A stretch of DNA of 64,000 nucleotides. It comes from Epiperipatus broadwayi (lineage: Eukaryota > Onychophora > Udeonychophora > Euonychophora > Peripatidae). The stretch spans positions 742,001 to 806,000 of the forward strand of contig JAQFVV010012537.1 in NCBI GenBank assembly GCA_028023455.1, read 5' to 3'. Each line of letters starts with the position of its first letter. Position 1 is the first letter of the stretch. A model generated the notes under the pieces. That model had not been told where the DNA came from and did no database searches. It worked only from the letters and a program-made list of their open reading frames with translations. This document shows, piece after piece, positions 1 to 11,932 of this stretch. A program made the position numbers and the translations under genes.

Positions 1-177
1 ATAGGATTTAAGATGAAAACAAAGAAAAAATAAAGCAAGAAGGGATATGTAACAAAGTGCAAAACAACAAAGTGGATAATAGAGATGAGGATTCAGGAAT
101 TAACAGATCAGATGAAGGGGGAATGGAAAAGAGCATGAAAAATTTATTAGGTAGATATGTCAGATTCTTCTCACATA

Positions 178-500
178 CCTGGAATGATTAAGGGCTATGA
201 ACACCAAATTAAAATTATGGATGAAGCACTGTATCAGGCATAGTCATACCCTATACCTCATCAATATACGACTGAGGTACAGAAACAAGCTAAAATGGAA
301 GAATGGGGAATAATAACAAAGTATTCATCACCCTACAATAATCCAGTGATTGTAAAAAAAGGATTGATAGGCAAGACTGTGTTTGGATACCAGACAGTTA
401 AATAAGATCAAATGGCCAAATCAGAACATTCCTCCATCTATCAAACAATAAACTGATAGGAATTTACAGATGGTCTTATGTTACATACTGACATAAAAGG
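178..500 (+). pseudogene. Gypsy-type LTR retrotransposon, N-terminal RT fragment
   Basis: One frame reads through a Gypsy-type polymerase entry region: a GYEHQIKIMDEAL stretch, one in-frame stop, then EVQKQAKMEEWGIITKYSSP and YNNPVIVKK, after which the frame is lost. In active elements this segment precedes the reverse transcriptase fingers (primer-template contact, then the SPYNSP-like motif). The catalytic palm is absent here; a related palm fragment resumes near 3.43 kb. Internal stop and frameshift show it is dead. It may be the 5' part of the same copy as 3432-5052 or a different copy; the 2.9 kb between them has no recognisable coding. Confidence 0.65.
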
Positions 501-3254
501 ACTAGAAGCTATGATTTTCCCCTCTTCAATATCTGCCTACCCGGTCAACATTTGTGATTTAATACCTACATCAGGCATGATCGTGTTTTCTATAGACATA
601 TTAAAAAATATATATATTTTTGTAGTTGTATAATCCAGTTTAACATTTTTTTTTTATTTGGTAAAATTTATTCATTCTTTAGCTATGGGTTTTGGGCCAT
701 CATCATAATGTCCTTTACCATTATGACATGTCTCAGGTTGTGGGTTTTTTTCTGAAACCTCGCATTGGGAAGCCATTGTAACATTTTAATGTTCTGGTAA
801 GTCTTCTATTATGCACTAAAATGCATGAATTAATCAAGCTATGAAGAAGAAAAATATTTCATTCATATTTCTAAAAAACATAGCTATATTTCCTGATTAA
901 CTCGGCCTAAGATTACTTAATATTACATTTGGAATTGCCGACGAAGTTAGTTTTAATTCATAAAAGGACACCATAATCAATAGATTCCTAATTTCCTCAT
1001 ATACAATAATTTTAATGCAAGTAACCAAAAAGATCGGGATTATGATTTTCCATAACTTTATTTTCGAAGATATTTCTCCCAGGCTTAATTAATAAATATT
1101 GGCAAAGGTAACTTATACATTTATCACCCAATTAACTAATATTAATAAATTTAATAACTAACAATAATAACGCACAATGAAAAGTTGCTATTAGAAATAT
1201 TTTATTCTGACAAATTAAAATATTTAAAAGATAACCTGTTAAAAAAAATTGGAAAACCCATACACGCTAATCCAGATAGTTAGGTAAAATAATTAAAACA
1301 ATTTAACAATCAATGTTCACTTAAGTTTCTTCTTGAATGCTGTAACTGAAAGTCTCTTGAATAAAAAAAAATATGTCTCTATCAGGATTATATTATAAGC
1401 TTATATTTGATAATAGTCTGCAAACACTTAATTTAGTCACAATTGGGAATAATTAATCTTAGCTTACCAGTAAGTTTAGCGAGTTCATGTAGATTGTTGA
1501 TTACCATGCATGGTTTTTCATGAGATAGAATGAGCTCATGGCCATTGGTTTTAACCTGTTTTGCGCCATCCTATAACTAGGCATGAAAGCTTTTCTGGGG
1601 TTGACATCTTCATGATGAATGATGTTGGCAAAAGCTTTGGTCTATTCCTGCATGAGGAATTATTTCAGCATAGAGTGGTCCTAGATTTTTCATGACCGAA
1701 AGATCCAGGACTAGCCAAAAGAAAAACAGACAAGACAAGATCCTGATTGCACTAGTATTCTTCTTTTTATACTCGAGGTCTGGTTTTCAAACTTTTGTGC
1801 ATACTTTTATCTTTGTTTATCATAAAATGTAAGTAGATAATCTTGTACATTTGTTTTGTACTTTCCAACTACAAAGTTCTTTTTTTTATACAAATTCTTT
1901 CTGCCATTTTTAATTAGCTTTAAAACTTTGATTGCAATAGGCATGTGGAATTCTTTTTCTTTTAGTTTATTATGATTAGTAATCTGCATGCCTTTTATTC
2001 TTTCTAATTTTAACTTTTATTTTTAATTAAAGTAATAATTCAAAACAACAAAATTAGCTTTCATTTGTATGTTTTAAAAAATAAATTATACTAACTAAAA
2101 AAAAAAAAATGCATCTTTTAAAGATTTTTAAATTTTACTTTTTTTAAAAAATATCTTAGCAATTGCAATATATTTGTACCATATATAAATAAAGGGTATA
2201 ATATATTATGTGATGCATTAGTAGTAAGCTTACTTGAGTAAACTCTACACTTGGGAGAAAATTTATATACTGTGTAATCAAAAAAAAATTCCCTGTTGAC
2301 CTAATTGTAAACTCTTTTAATTGCCTAGAGAAGCTTAAATTAATTCCAGGTGTGGATCATCAAATGTATCAATCTTCCTATAAGTAAATTATTAATATAC
2401 ATGTCATAGCATGCTTGTGTGTGTGGGTTTGGTAAGAAAAGGCTATAAAAAAGAGAGAGAAGAAAATCTAGAAGTATGGAAAATAATAAAATGGTATATA
2501 AAAAAACAGGAAAAAGGGGAAATAAATAATTTATTAATACAATATGACTATTGTAAACGTGATTTGAAATAAGGTTAGTGAATATTATGTGTATGTTAAC
2601 AGAGCGAAAATATTCATGTTAAATGAAATAAACCGAGGCATTATTGAGTGATATTTAGATATTCATACAAATAAACATGTATTAAATAGCTAATTAATCT
2701 TTGAGTGTTATTTTTTTTGATTAGATTATTCAATGTTCTTTATCTTCAAAGATAGCATAAAAGGTAGCACTCATGGGAATTTGTAGAAGTGAAAGAGAAG
2801 TTAAACAAAAATGATAGAAATGAAAGGATTGTTGAATTCTAAGAAAGTGGAATTGTATTGTAGACTAGTATAGTTTAGACCTACTCCCGATAACTTACCA
2901 CCTGCCCTGAGAAAGCTAACCAAAGATTGGGTCATTATAACATCATGTTACTTACTTAATATTTTCCAGTATATTTCTTACCTACTGGTGAGATTGGCAC
3001 TTGGAATCACTAGTGTGATGCCCATAAATATACTGTGTATGATATTGAAGGAAATTATTTTGTGTATATTTCATTATGAATCAAGGCAATAATATAAAAG
3101 ATGGCATTAATAAAAGGAAAAAAATTGATAATCACACAATTCGTATTTTGTTTTTTTTATTTGTTTATTCACATATATACTATATATATATATGCTCATA
3201 CTTGCGTAAAGACAATTACCTCCCACAGATGATGGGAAAAGGGGTAGATCCATT
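501..3254. other. AT-rich stretch without recognisable genes
   Basis: No open frame of note and no domain recognised on either strand. The stretch interrupts the Gypsy polymerase similarity that stops near 500 and resumes near 3430, so at least part of it is probably inserted or rearranged DNA. Simple AT runs and a short alternating TA stretch near 3170-3195 are the only local structures seen. Confidence 0.5.
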
Positions 3255-3440
3255 ACAGTATGTATATAAAATGTAAGTTACTCTAATAATTGTTGTCAAC
3301 TAAAATATTAAATTATTGTGAGTTAAATTTATTAAATGCCCGGGATTTAACTGAAGTAGCATTGAATCATTACTGGGAAACTATTGTAATTCAGACAGGA
3401 AACAGTAAAGCTCTCCAATAAGGGTCTGGCCATAATTTTT
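3255..3440. repeat. Direct repeat, copy 1 (possible LTR end)
   Basis: This stretch is similar by eye to 5735-5850. Shared blocks include ATTAAATTATTGTGAGTT, a TTTAAATGC(C/T)C(G/T)GGATTTAA block and AAGGGTCTGG. The two copies bracket the Gypsy polymerase 3' half (3432-5052), so they could be LTR remnants of an internally deleted element. Ends were not defined. Confidence 0.45.
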
Positions 3441-5052
3441 CAGTTGAAAATTGAAACACTCCTGGTGGATTGGAGGGCATCATACTTTATGTCAATGATA
3501 TACTAATGCCAAATGACTACTGAAAATGAACTTAGAAATCCCTTATACAAAGTCTGCAAAAAATTTGATGAATTCGAAGCTAAGTTGAACGCCTAAAAAT
3601 ACATCTGGAAGGCAAGTGAAATTAAATTTCTGAGCCACATCATATCAAAAAATGACACATTTCTGGCCCCTGAAAAGGCTAAAACCATATCAGAGGTGCC
3701 AAGATCTATAAAGATGAAACAATTTCAAGCTTTCCTAACATACACTAATATAAAAAGGTGAAACAAATAAGGCATGCAGACAAGCTATCACATATACTTG
3801 ACCAGAGTGAATCTGATAAAAAAGAAACTGAAGTCAACTATATAGACTTGCTGAAAAATCAAAACATTAGCAGCAAAATTATAGCACACTGGACAAAAAA
3901 AGATGATGGCTACTGATGGATCATAAAACAAATCAGAGAGAGAGCTGGCCTAATCAATGCCCCAGCTTCTTCAACAAGGAACTCTGGAATGCCTATGAAA
4001 ATATGTCTATCTGTAAAGAATGCACCATGAAGGGTAACTAAGTGCTAATACTTGTCTAGATAGACAGGAAATATTAAAGTTGATGCATGAGGGTCATCTG
4101 GGCATAGTTAGTGTCTTTACACTAGCCCATTATATATGGTGGCTGAACATTAACACAGGCATCAAAAAATGCATAAAGAAATGCAATAATTGTCAATCAT
4201 GCATTAAATCACCCCCATCGAAATTTGAAGCGCGGCCTAAAGCTGACAAGCCATAGAAATGAATTAACATAGACCACTGTGATCCATTCATATGTCATCT
4301 GTTTTTAGTAGTTATCAAAACATATTCAGGGTAGGCCGAGTACAAAATAGTAAGAAACATCAATACCGACAAAACACTGAGCAAACTATATGAAACATTT
4401 TCCCATCATGAGTTTCCTGAAACATTAGTTTTACATAATGGAATGTCATTTAAATTACAGAAGTTCAAAAAAGCAATGCAAGATTGAAGATGAGGGTTAA
4501 AACACGTACTCACCCCCTCTGTACCACCCCCACTCAAATGCACTATCCAAAATAGTGGTATAAAATTTAAAATCATCTATAAAAAATAGATAAAACTAAA
4601 ATATAGGAAGCAGTTCTAACAACTCTGCTCCACCAACATTCAACCCCAGCTTCAAATTCTGGAAATCACTGGCTGAATTATACTTAGGAAGAAAACTATG
4701 CCCAAAACTAGCAAACATAATTCCAACAGCAAATTAAATCAAGCAGCACAGCTGTTCATATAAATTTAAACCTCAAGAAAAAGTATGAATCATGAGCAAA
4801 ATAAATAACTGTTGGACACAGAAAGTTGTGATTTGGCATCATTCAAAACAAGTCATGACAGTATGCATGAACGATGGGAAAATAGGAACTAAGCATGTAA
4901 ATCAACTGCAGAAAGATGAAAGCATGAACCTAATACCTGTGTTAGTCACAACAGAGACCGATGTGAAGATACAAAGAAAAAATAAAACAGAAATAAATAT
5001 TATTGATGACAATGAACTGCAGTCAAGCACATTGAGAAAGCACTACAAGTGA
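3432..5052 (+). pseudogene. Gypsy-type pol 3' half (RT palm to integrase C-terminus)
   Basis: Shifting frames give, in order: an RT catalytic box LYVNDIL (YVDD-type, second-last Asp replaced by Asn, about 3484); the thumb and connection region with FLSHIISKNDTFLAPEKAK and KMKQFQAFL; a badly decayed RNase H; an integrase zinc finger with HEGHLG and CNNCQSC (about 4085-4200); INIDHCDPF holding the first catalytic Asp; and LVLHNGMSF, where the second Asp is His. The open frame at 4792-5052 encodes the integrase C-terminal chromatin/GPY-like region ending GTKHVNQLQ, the usual end of Gypsy pol. Multiple stops and lost catalytic residues make it a pseudogene. Confidence 0.75.
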
Positions 5053-5734
5053 GGTGAAAATTATTCTTTAATGATGTGTTAAAGGTCAAATTCAAAACCC
5101 AATATATCTTAGTGACTATATATATTAAGTTCAAAAATTAAAAACTAATCTCCACACTTGTGGGAAGTAAGGATATGTATGCGTGTGAATACATGCACAT
5201 AGTACAAAGGTAATAGTAAAGAAATAAAAAATAATTGTAAAATTAAAAGATTTATCTTTTAAATATGGAATTAAGAAATAATTAGAAATTATATTCCTAA
5301 TTATAGTGAAAAAATAAAATTAGTGATAATAAATGTACTTATAATAATTAAAGGAATGAGAGTCAGATTTCTGTCATTGATAACAAGAATTTAAGTCTCA
5401 TAATAATTTGTTAATTAAAGTTAACAAAAAGAATCCAATATGTGTGTACTTAGAATAATAACTACCTTATTGGATGAACAGGAATATCAGCCAATCAGCT
5501 AGAGAGAAAAACAATGAAAGAAGACATTTAAGTTGGAGGAAAATAGGGAAACAGTTAACAAGGTGTTCAACTGGAAGATAGACTTAAATTTGGGTGCTGG
5601 ATATCACCCTTTGTCCTGTAGCTTCTAGAGTATAGAGCTTGACTCCAGACATGAAAAAGAAAGCTAGGGACTAAACAGGTCAGAACGATCTTTATTATTA
5701 TTTTGTATGCTTTCAGGCTTATGTGTATATATGC
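5053..5734. other. Probable Gypsy 3' untranslated/LTR region, undefined
   Basis: Follows directly after the Gypsy pol stop, so it should hold the polypurine tract and 3' LTR. No clear TG...CA boundaries or TATA box could be assigned. No coding potential seen. Confidence 0.35.
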
Positions 5735-5850
5735 ATATAAAATGTAATAATTATTGTCTGCTAATATATTAAATTATTGTGAGTTCAATTTTTTTAAATG
5801 CTCTGGATTTAATTGTAGTGTTGAGTCATTCCCTGAGAAGGGTCTGGGCT
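5735..5850. repeat. Direct repeat, copy 2 (possible LTR end)
   Basis: Partner of 3255-3440, in the same orientation and about 2.4 kb downstream. See that entry for the shared blocks. Confidence 0.45.
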
Positions 5851-6944
5851 TTAAGATTTATTAAGATACAGACATAACAAGTACCATTTATTTTTCTGAC
5901 ATCTTCTTTGCCTCTTGTTTCACCTCCCCTTGATTAATAAGTGAGTACATGGTTTAGCTTTTAAATTGTTGTCTTTTTGATAGCAGACATGAGATAAATG
6001 TCCTTTTTTACTAATGTATGATATTTTTTAAATTTAAATCTGGAAATTTTTTTTAATGAGGTTTCAGATCACAACAATGACAATTAAAGTTCTCCTTTAT
6101 GTTTTTTTCACACGACTTCAGTTATTGTATATACTAGTTAAAGTTTAAAATTCTAACATAATTTCAAACATAGTCATGTGTGCAGTACACTTTGCAATTG
6201 GTATTTTATGCATCAGATCTGGTTCACTTAATAAAGTTTTTCTAAAGTTACAGTCTGACATTCTGAACAGTTGATCCGACATCATATTGCCTAGTTCAGC
6301 AACAAAGTCCATTGTTTATCAAGTATTTGTAGAGCTACATTATAATCATAATTACCACTCATGAGATGACTGCTTTCTCATTCAAAAATGTAGATATAAT
6401 GCCATTTTGACACTAAGCATAAAAATAATAATTCAAATTTCAATTGTCTTCATATAGAACACCCCCAGAACATTTTAAGATCACTTAATTGTTTAGCTAT
6501 CTGTAAATCATCACTACCAGCATAAAATATCAGCATAGCCATTTTAACATTGTCATTCCCGACTTTATTTATGAACATGTAATGCTTGATATATCCACTA
6601 TATGTATTTTATGTTGCTGTGTTATATACATCGAATTCATGAATATTATGACTCAGGGATGTCATTATTAATGTTTATTCTGTTCCACTTGGTTAACATG
6701 CAGATTAATCTTAATTGTCAACTTGCATCATTCTGTTTTCACTTGTGACATTTACCTATGACTTGCACACACATAGATTTTACATTTGGCTGTGTCATTC
6801 TACTGACAATTTCCCTAAAGCAGACTTTATTGTTGACTAACATCAATGTGTGTGTATCCAGGGGTACTTTCAATGATTCCAGCCAAGTCATCATCAATAT
6901 TATAATAAAACTGTACTGACAATGCAAATATTTTTAATTGTGTG
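5851..6944. other. No feature recognised
   Basis: AT-rich sequence with no coding frame, repeat unit or splice-bounded exon that I could support on either strand. Confidence 0.5.
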
Positions 6945-7241
6945 TAAGTAATTTAAATTGCGCTTTACGCAAAAAAATGAACTTTATCTCTATCTTATTA
7001 ACAAGTTATATGGCTTAGCGCTTTCAGAGATCTTGAGTTTCCATAATCGTGCTTTGCAATCTCCAGAAAATGGTCACTATAAAATTTGCATAAATTTTAC
7101 ATAAACCACAGCTAAACTTCAGTTAAAAGTAGGCTATGATTATGGAGACTCAAGGTCTCTGAAAGTGCTAAGCCATATAACTTTTTAATAAGATTGAGAC
7201 AAGCTTCACTTTTTTGCATAAAGCACAATTTAAATTACTTA
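6945..7241. mobile_element. Foldback MITE with 104-bp terminal inverted repeats
   Basis: The arms 6945-7048 and 7138-7241 are inverted repeats of equal length (104 bp) around an 89-bp spacer. The outer ends read TAAGTAATTTAAATTG and its complement, and similarity runs inward through GTTATATGGCTTAGC to CCATAATC. The arms differ at roughly one base in eight, so the insertion is not recent. A TA at each outer edge would suit a Tc1/mariner-type target, but this is weak in AT-rich DNA. No coding capacity. Confidence 0.75.
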
Positions 7242-8040
7242 CTAATCAAAGGTGAAGTAAAAAAGTAGTATTTTATTTCAATTGTGTGTAAATAAAGTTT
7301 TAATTAAATCATATATATTGCACTGACAGTATTGTTATCCCCCCCCCCCCCAGAATGATTACTCTAGAAAAAATGTTTAAAAAAGAACTTTTAAAATAAA
7401 TTATGTAAATTAACACAGCTAATAAAAAGAGTTCAACATTCTTAATGTGCAGCAATTGAAAGTAATCAGTCATAGCCAAGAGAAAAAAACTGGCTGCTGA
7501 AAATAATACAATGCATTCTACAAAGGGAGAAAATATAATGTTCAACAAAATTAGTATTAGTAAATTACTTACTATTAAAGTTCAAATAAAAAGAAGTTTG
7601 CATAAAATTTAATTAGACAAGTAAACAAACCATTTGGAGATAAATGAACTGTATAATTATTAGCTGTGTAAAATAAGGGTACTTTCACACATTAAATATA
7701 TTCCATAGCAATTCCCAAAATTAAACAGGATACATTATTGTAATATAATTTTAGTGTATTTGTTATGTTGTTAAATTAATACTTCAGCAAACAGAAATAA
7801 ACTTGCTGATATATCTATTCAAGTTGGATGAGTATTATTCATTTACACAGCTGAGATTGCTCCCTATGGACACAGTAGATGGTGCATCCAACAATTTTTA
7901 AGAAGAACTTGCACAGAAAATTAAGTCAATGAAGAAGAATTGTAAATTTGGGTGAAAAAAGGGAAAAGGAAAAATGGAAGTTGTACCATACAATGAACTA
8001 AATAGATAATCTTAGTACATATTTTCAGCCAGTGGTAATG
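7242..8040. other. No gene recognised; homopolymer C tract
   Basis: No supported coding. A run of 13 C at 7339-7351 is the only conspicuous element. The words TAAATTACTTACTA near the MITE edge (7231) and again near 7562 hint at a related second MITE edge, but no partner arm was found. Confidence 0.4.
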
Positions 8041-8500
8041 AAGAGGATAAAATAGCTATCTTGGGAGAGTTACCAAGATTACAATCTGGCATTGCATATA
8101 TTATCTAGACATTGTGAATTTATAATGGATTTAGAGGGCATACTCCTGGATCGACTTCTATATGAGATGATGGACCAAAATTTTAAGGAAGTTCTACTAA
8201 ATGAAGTGAATATAACTTACAGAATGATTATCGCAAAATGTATAGCTCATAAGCTAACAACAGATAATGCATCTGAATGTCAAATGGTAAGAAATGAATT
8301 AAAAACACCACAAGTATACAGAGCTAAGATGGATAAATTACCTAAAAAAATTCCTAAAAAATGAATTACCATCATATTGCTATGAAATTATAGGATACAC
8401 AAAAAGGGTGTGCAAATTTAAATTCGATAAATGCCATATTTGTGCTATTAAAAGACACTCAACTCGTGTTTTTCAGAAAAAATGAAAAAGATATGCCACA
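8041..8500 (+). pseudogene. Gypsy-type gag fragment with zinc-knuckle remnant
   Basis: The 90-residue open frame at 8092-8364 (ILLDRLLYEMMDQNFKEVLL, then a helical stretch) matches the C-terminal half of Mag/CsRn1-like Gypsy gag, which has the pattern 'DRLV.GI.D..IQ..LL'. After a stop and frameshift, CYEIIGYTKRVCKFKFDKC and CHICAIKRHSTRV follow, a degraded pair of CCHC zinc knuckles that would bind genomic RNA. The 5' end and LTR were not found. Gag is followed at normal spacing by the protease and RT remains downstream, so this is one dead element. Confidence 0.7.
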
Positions 8501-8599
8501 TCTGGACTTTAAATCAGGGGAGGCAGAGTTTGTAGAAAGTTAAGAGATAAGGTGGGATAAAGTCATTAAATGATTCAAACAAGGGCTGAATCACTTTGG

Positions 8600-9734
8600 A
8601 TGTAATCATTTATAAAATTAAAGTAAATATCTAGAATGAAAGCAGTGCTGGATTATCAATTCTATCTCCGAAGGAATAAAATAAAATTAATGTTAAATCC
8701 AAGCAGAGAGTGAAATTGGATAAGATAAATGTAGTGGTCATGGATATAAATGGAAACAGAATATAAATATGTGGAAAAGTAAATCAATTAAATTTTACTA
8801 TTGTTTATTGTAAAGAAACATTAATCCACTGCTCAGTTGAAACTGATTCCATCTGTTAGGAATCTGTCTTAAAATTATTAACAAAATTAAACTAAAAACA
8901 GAAGTTAAAACAGTTTCCTCAGCTGTTTAAACAAGAAATGGCTGAATTAAAAATGAGACTAGTAGATGTGGAATTAGCTAAAGGTACACGACCTAGTGTG
9001 TAAACCACAGAAAGTTTCCTATGCTCTGAAGTCAAAGGTTGAAAAGACATAGAAGATATAATAAAAAAAGATCTGCTATCACCTTTAGAAGATTCATCAT
9101 GAGCTGATTGTTAAGCTGGATGGGACTATTCATCATTGCGGAGATTATCAAGTTACTGTAAATAATTATATAAATAAAGGTGCTTATCCCATGCCAAGAG
9201 TACATGAAATGTTAGCATATTTTACAGAAAACCTCATTTTCATGAAGATAGATTAAAAATCAGTGTTTCACCAGATACTGGTCACAAAAAAAAAACATAG
9301 AATTAATAATGTTATATAGCCATGTCAGTCTGTTTAAATGCAATAAACTGCCTTATAGGATAATAGAAGTCCCAAACATCTTTCAAGTGAAGATGGACAT
9401 GTTATTGCAAAACATAAATGAAGTCTTATTCTCTATTTAAATGATATGCTTATTACTGCCCAGTTGGAAGAAGCTGGAAAAACAAGTAATGTAAGTGTGT
9501 TCAAAGCTAAATATAGTGGTAGCTAAATTAAATACTGCCAAATGCATTTGGGCAACTTCAAAAATAAATTTTTTGGGGACATGTGATAAATAAGGATGGA
9601 AAGTATCACAACCATGACAAAGTGAGAGTTGTAAAAAATGCCACTCCTTAGAATGTAAAAGATTTACATGCTTTTCTGGGACTGTTAAATTTCTACAAAA
9701 GTTTTTTACAGGATAAATCACATGTATTAACACT
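8600..9734 (+). pseudogene. Gypsy-type protease and reverse transcriptase remains
   Basis: SSAGLSILSPKE near 8640 is a remnant of the aspartic protease active site (normally DTGAS). From about 8930 the RT is readable across frames: LLSPLEDSS (entry region), a block resembling the GDYKVTVN motif, the catalytic box LYLNDMLITAQ (YLDD type, one Asp to Asn, about 9430), then IWATSKINFLGHVINKDGKY and NVKDLHAFLGLLNFYKSFL. Many stops. The frame is broken at 9734 by a small palindromic insertion and resumes at 10025. Confidence 0.75.
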
Positions 9735-9860
9735 CTTTATCTTCTTTATGAAGTATTAAAACTTTATCTTTCTTATTGCAATGTCAAATACATATAATAT
9801 AATATCATCTATATTCTTTATTACTTTATACAATGCTTTTTTTACAATCTATAATCCATT

Positions 9861-9893
9861 GCCAGTTTCAAGTGCCCCAACAATCTTCTTCAG
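9861..9893 (-). ncRNA. Hammerhead-like core motif, PLE end
   Basis: The minus strand reads CTGAAGA, a GATTG...CACTT segment, then GAAACTGGC. The layout matches CUGAUGA-stem II-GAAA of hammerhead ribozymes. The helix is weak in this arm (GATTG against CACTT) but good in its partner at 9912-9946. Candidate only. Confidence 0.35.
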
Positions 9894-9911
9894 AACTTCT
9901 ACTTATATTTT

Positions 9912-9946
9912 CTGAAAAAGATTGCTGGGGCAATCAAAACTGTCAG
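9912..9946 (+). ncRNA. Hammerhead-like core motif, PLE end
   Basis: CTGAAAAA is followed by a perfect 5-bp helix GATTG/CAATC with a 6-nt loop, then AAAACTGTCAG. It is the other arm of the palindrome. Compared with the copy at 24558, the middle pair has changed from C-G to T-A, which is a compensatory change. Confidence 0.4.
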
Positions 9947-10024
9947 TGGATTATAGATTGCAAAAAAGCATTGTATAAAGTAATAAAGAATATAAATGAT
10001 ATTAATATTGTATGTATTAACACT

Positions 10025-10330
10025 GTAGTATGATTTATTGCATAAGGAAATATGGTGGAAAGAGCACAAAATTGCATTCCAGAAATCCAAGGACTTATTA
10101 ATGCCAGAAAAACTCTTAGTGCATTATAGGAGTAATTTGGAAGTGACAATTACTACAGATACTTCAGGTTTTGGAGTTGTAGCTATCATCTCACATTGGT
10201 ATGGTGTAGGCAAACGTCCCATCACTTATACCTCCAGAATATTATCATCAGCTGAAAAAAATTACAATCCTATACTTGGAATTTTTGGAAAAGGATAAAA
10301 AAGCCTGAATATGCAAGCCAGAAACTTTTA
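10025..10330 (+). pseudogene. Gypsy-type RNase H fragment
   Basis: The open frame at 10038-10298 plus a few upstream codons gives YDLLHKEIWWKEHKIAF, then ITTDTSGFGVVAIISH with the first catalytic Asp, then KRPITYTSRILSSAEKNY. These are the tether and RNase H core of Gypsy pol, which degrades the RNA of the RNA/DNA hybrid. It continues the RT at 8600-9734 across the 277-bp insertion. Similarity fades by about 10410 with no integrase, so the element is 3' truncated. Confidence 0.8.
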
Positions 10331-10410
10331 AGATGGATTAACATATTAGCTGCCTATGACTATAAATTAGTTTACAAGCACAGGAAATGAGATTACACAT
10401 ACAGACATTT

Positions 10411-11932
10411 GAATCAGTAAATCTATTTGTAAAATGTATAACGTCTTGTTTTACAAAATAGATAAGAGTTGGCACCTTTAGACCCTCATTTTCCACATTA
10501 CTTACAAATATTATATTTCACATGTTCTACATAACTTTTTTACGAGTCCATATTAGTTATATCGAACTCACAGTTTGCAGAACTTAGTGCTGCCATATTT
10601 TATTATTCATAGCAGAAGTTATTCTGTCAAATTCTGTCAACTGTACCAATTGCTGTGTCCTGAAGGTCTCTAAAAAACAGTTGGACAGCTAAATAAATAA
10701 ATAATATATTTCAATATATATATAACAAGATTTATTTAATGTGATAAAAACAATATAAAAGGATAATAGTTCATTAATATTCACACACCATTTATTTTCC
10801 TGAGGTGAAAATAGTCTTCTTCCACACCAGGAATAATCTAATTTTGTTCTTTAAATTAAATCTCTCTTGAAACATAAAAAGCATATATAATTTCCATATA
10901 TAATAAAATATTAAGGTTCTTAATTTTAACAATGCTTACACTGACACACAATTTATATATTGCATATTAACCATCTCCATTCAAAACTTGTCTCTGATGG
11001 TTTGTTTAAGCTTTAGTTAATTATCTTTTGCTGGTAATAACTTTTTTTATTCACAAACATGTACTACTTCTCACTTGCTACTATTCCATTTTAAACTTAA
11101 TCACTGCTAATCTATCTACTAGTCTACGATTGACCATTTTTTACTGCTGATCTGTTCCACACTAACTTTAATCCAGTCTAACAATTTTAGCTGCTTCCAC
11201 CTTTTTCTTCATTTACAACGGACATCTTATATAAGATCTAATTTGCATACAACTAGCTTGATTTACATCCAAATTCTATTCTACTTTATATGGATAACTC
11301 TGAAGCGAATTTCTAAAATAATTTTTTTCCTCCCAAAAAAGAGGAAATGTTATTAAAGTAAAAAAATCTGTGCATATTTAGAAAAATAAATCTTTTATTT
11401 ACATATATAGTTTTATATGCACAGACATTTCATCATTATTTATTATATAATGTTAACAAAATTTAGACATTTTAAACATTAAATCAGTTTGTTATTAAAA
11501 AAAATTATATTTTACAATTACTTTTGAATTATTGTGGCAAATGTTGACTAAATTATTATTTTTATATTACCATTGCAAAGAAATACAATTGCTGAGTATT
11601 TATTTTCTCTTTTATTTGAGTTTTCATTTTATTTAGATATTAATAAAAAGTTTATTACCAAATGATAATACAATATTTGAAAGTTTTAATCATCATATCA
11701 TAATTATTCGTTTCTGCAGCAATGTCAATGATATTTAAATATGCAAAATAGTAGTATCTCTCCAACCTTTATTCCTCTCTCTCCAGTCCAGTCCCTCTCT
11801 TCATTGTTTAATCAACAAGCTATTAAATTTGAAAAATTATTTTTTTTCATTTATTAAAAGATATATAAATAAAATATTCCCTATTTAAAAGAAACTATTT
11901 TGTCCTCCTTTACATACATTGTAATATGTGTA
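10411..11932. other. No feature recognised
   Basis: AT-rich with no coding. A short inverted repeat around 10425-10470 (ATCTATTTGTAAAA against TTTTACAAAATAGAT) is the only local structure I noted. Confidence 0.5.

Larger units (their letters stand above)
9735..10011. mobile_element. Palindromic insertion with 13-bp target duplication, PLE-end-like
   Basis: This 277-bp block interrupts Gypsy pol and is flanked by ATGTATTAACACT at 9722-9734 and 10012-10024. The pol reading (KSHVLT, then YDLLHKE) is continuous once the block and one flank are skipped, which supports a true insertion. The core is an inverted repeat (9814-9895 against 9910-9990, 14-bp loop). Each arm carries a hammerhead-like motif pointing outward, as at the PLE ends elsewhere in this window, so I infer a minimal head-to-head pair of PLE 3' ends. 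Confidence 0.65.
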
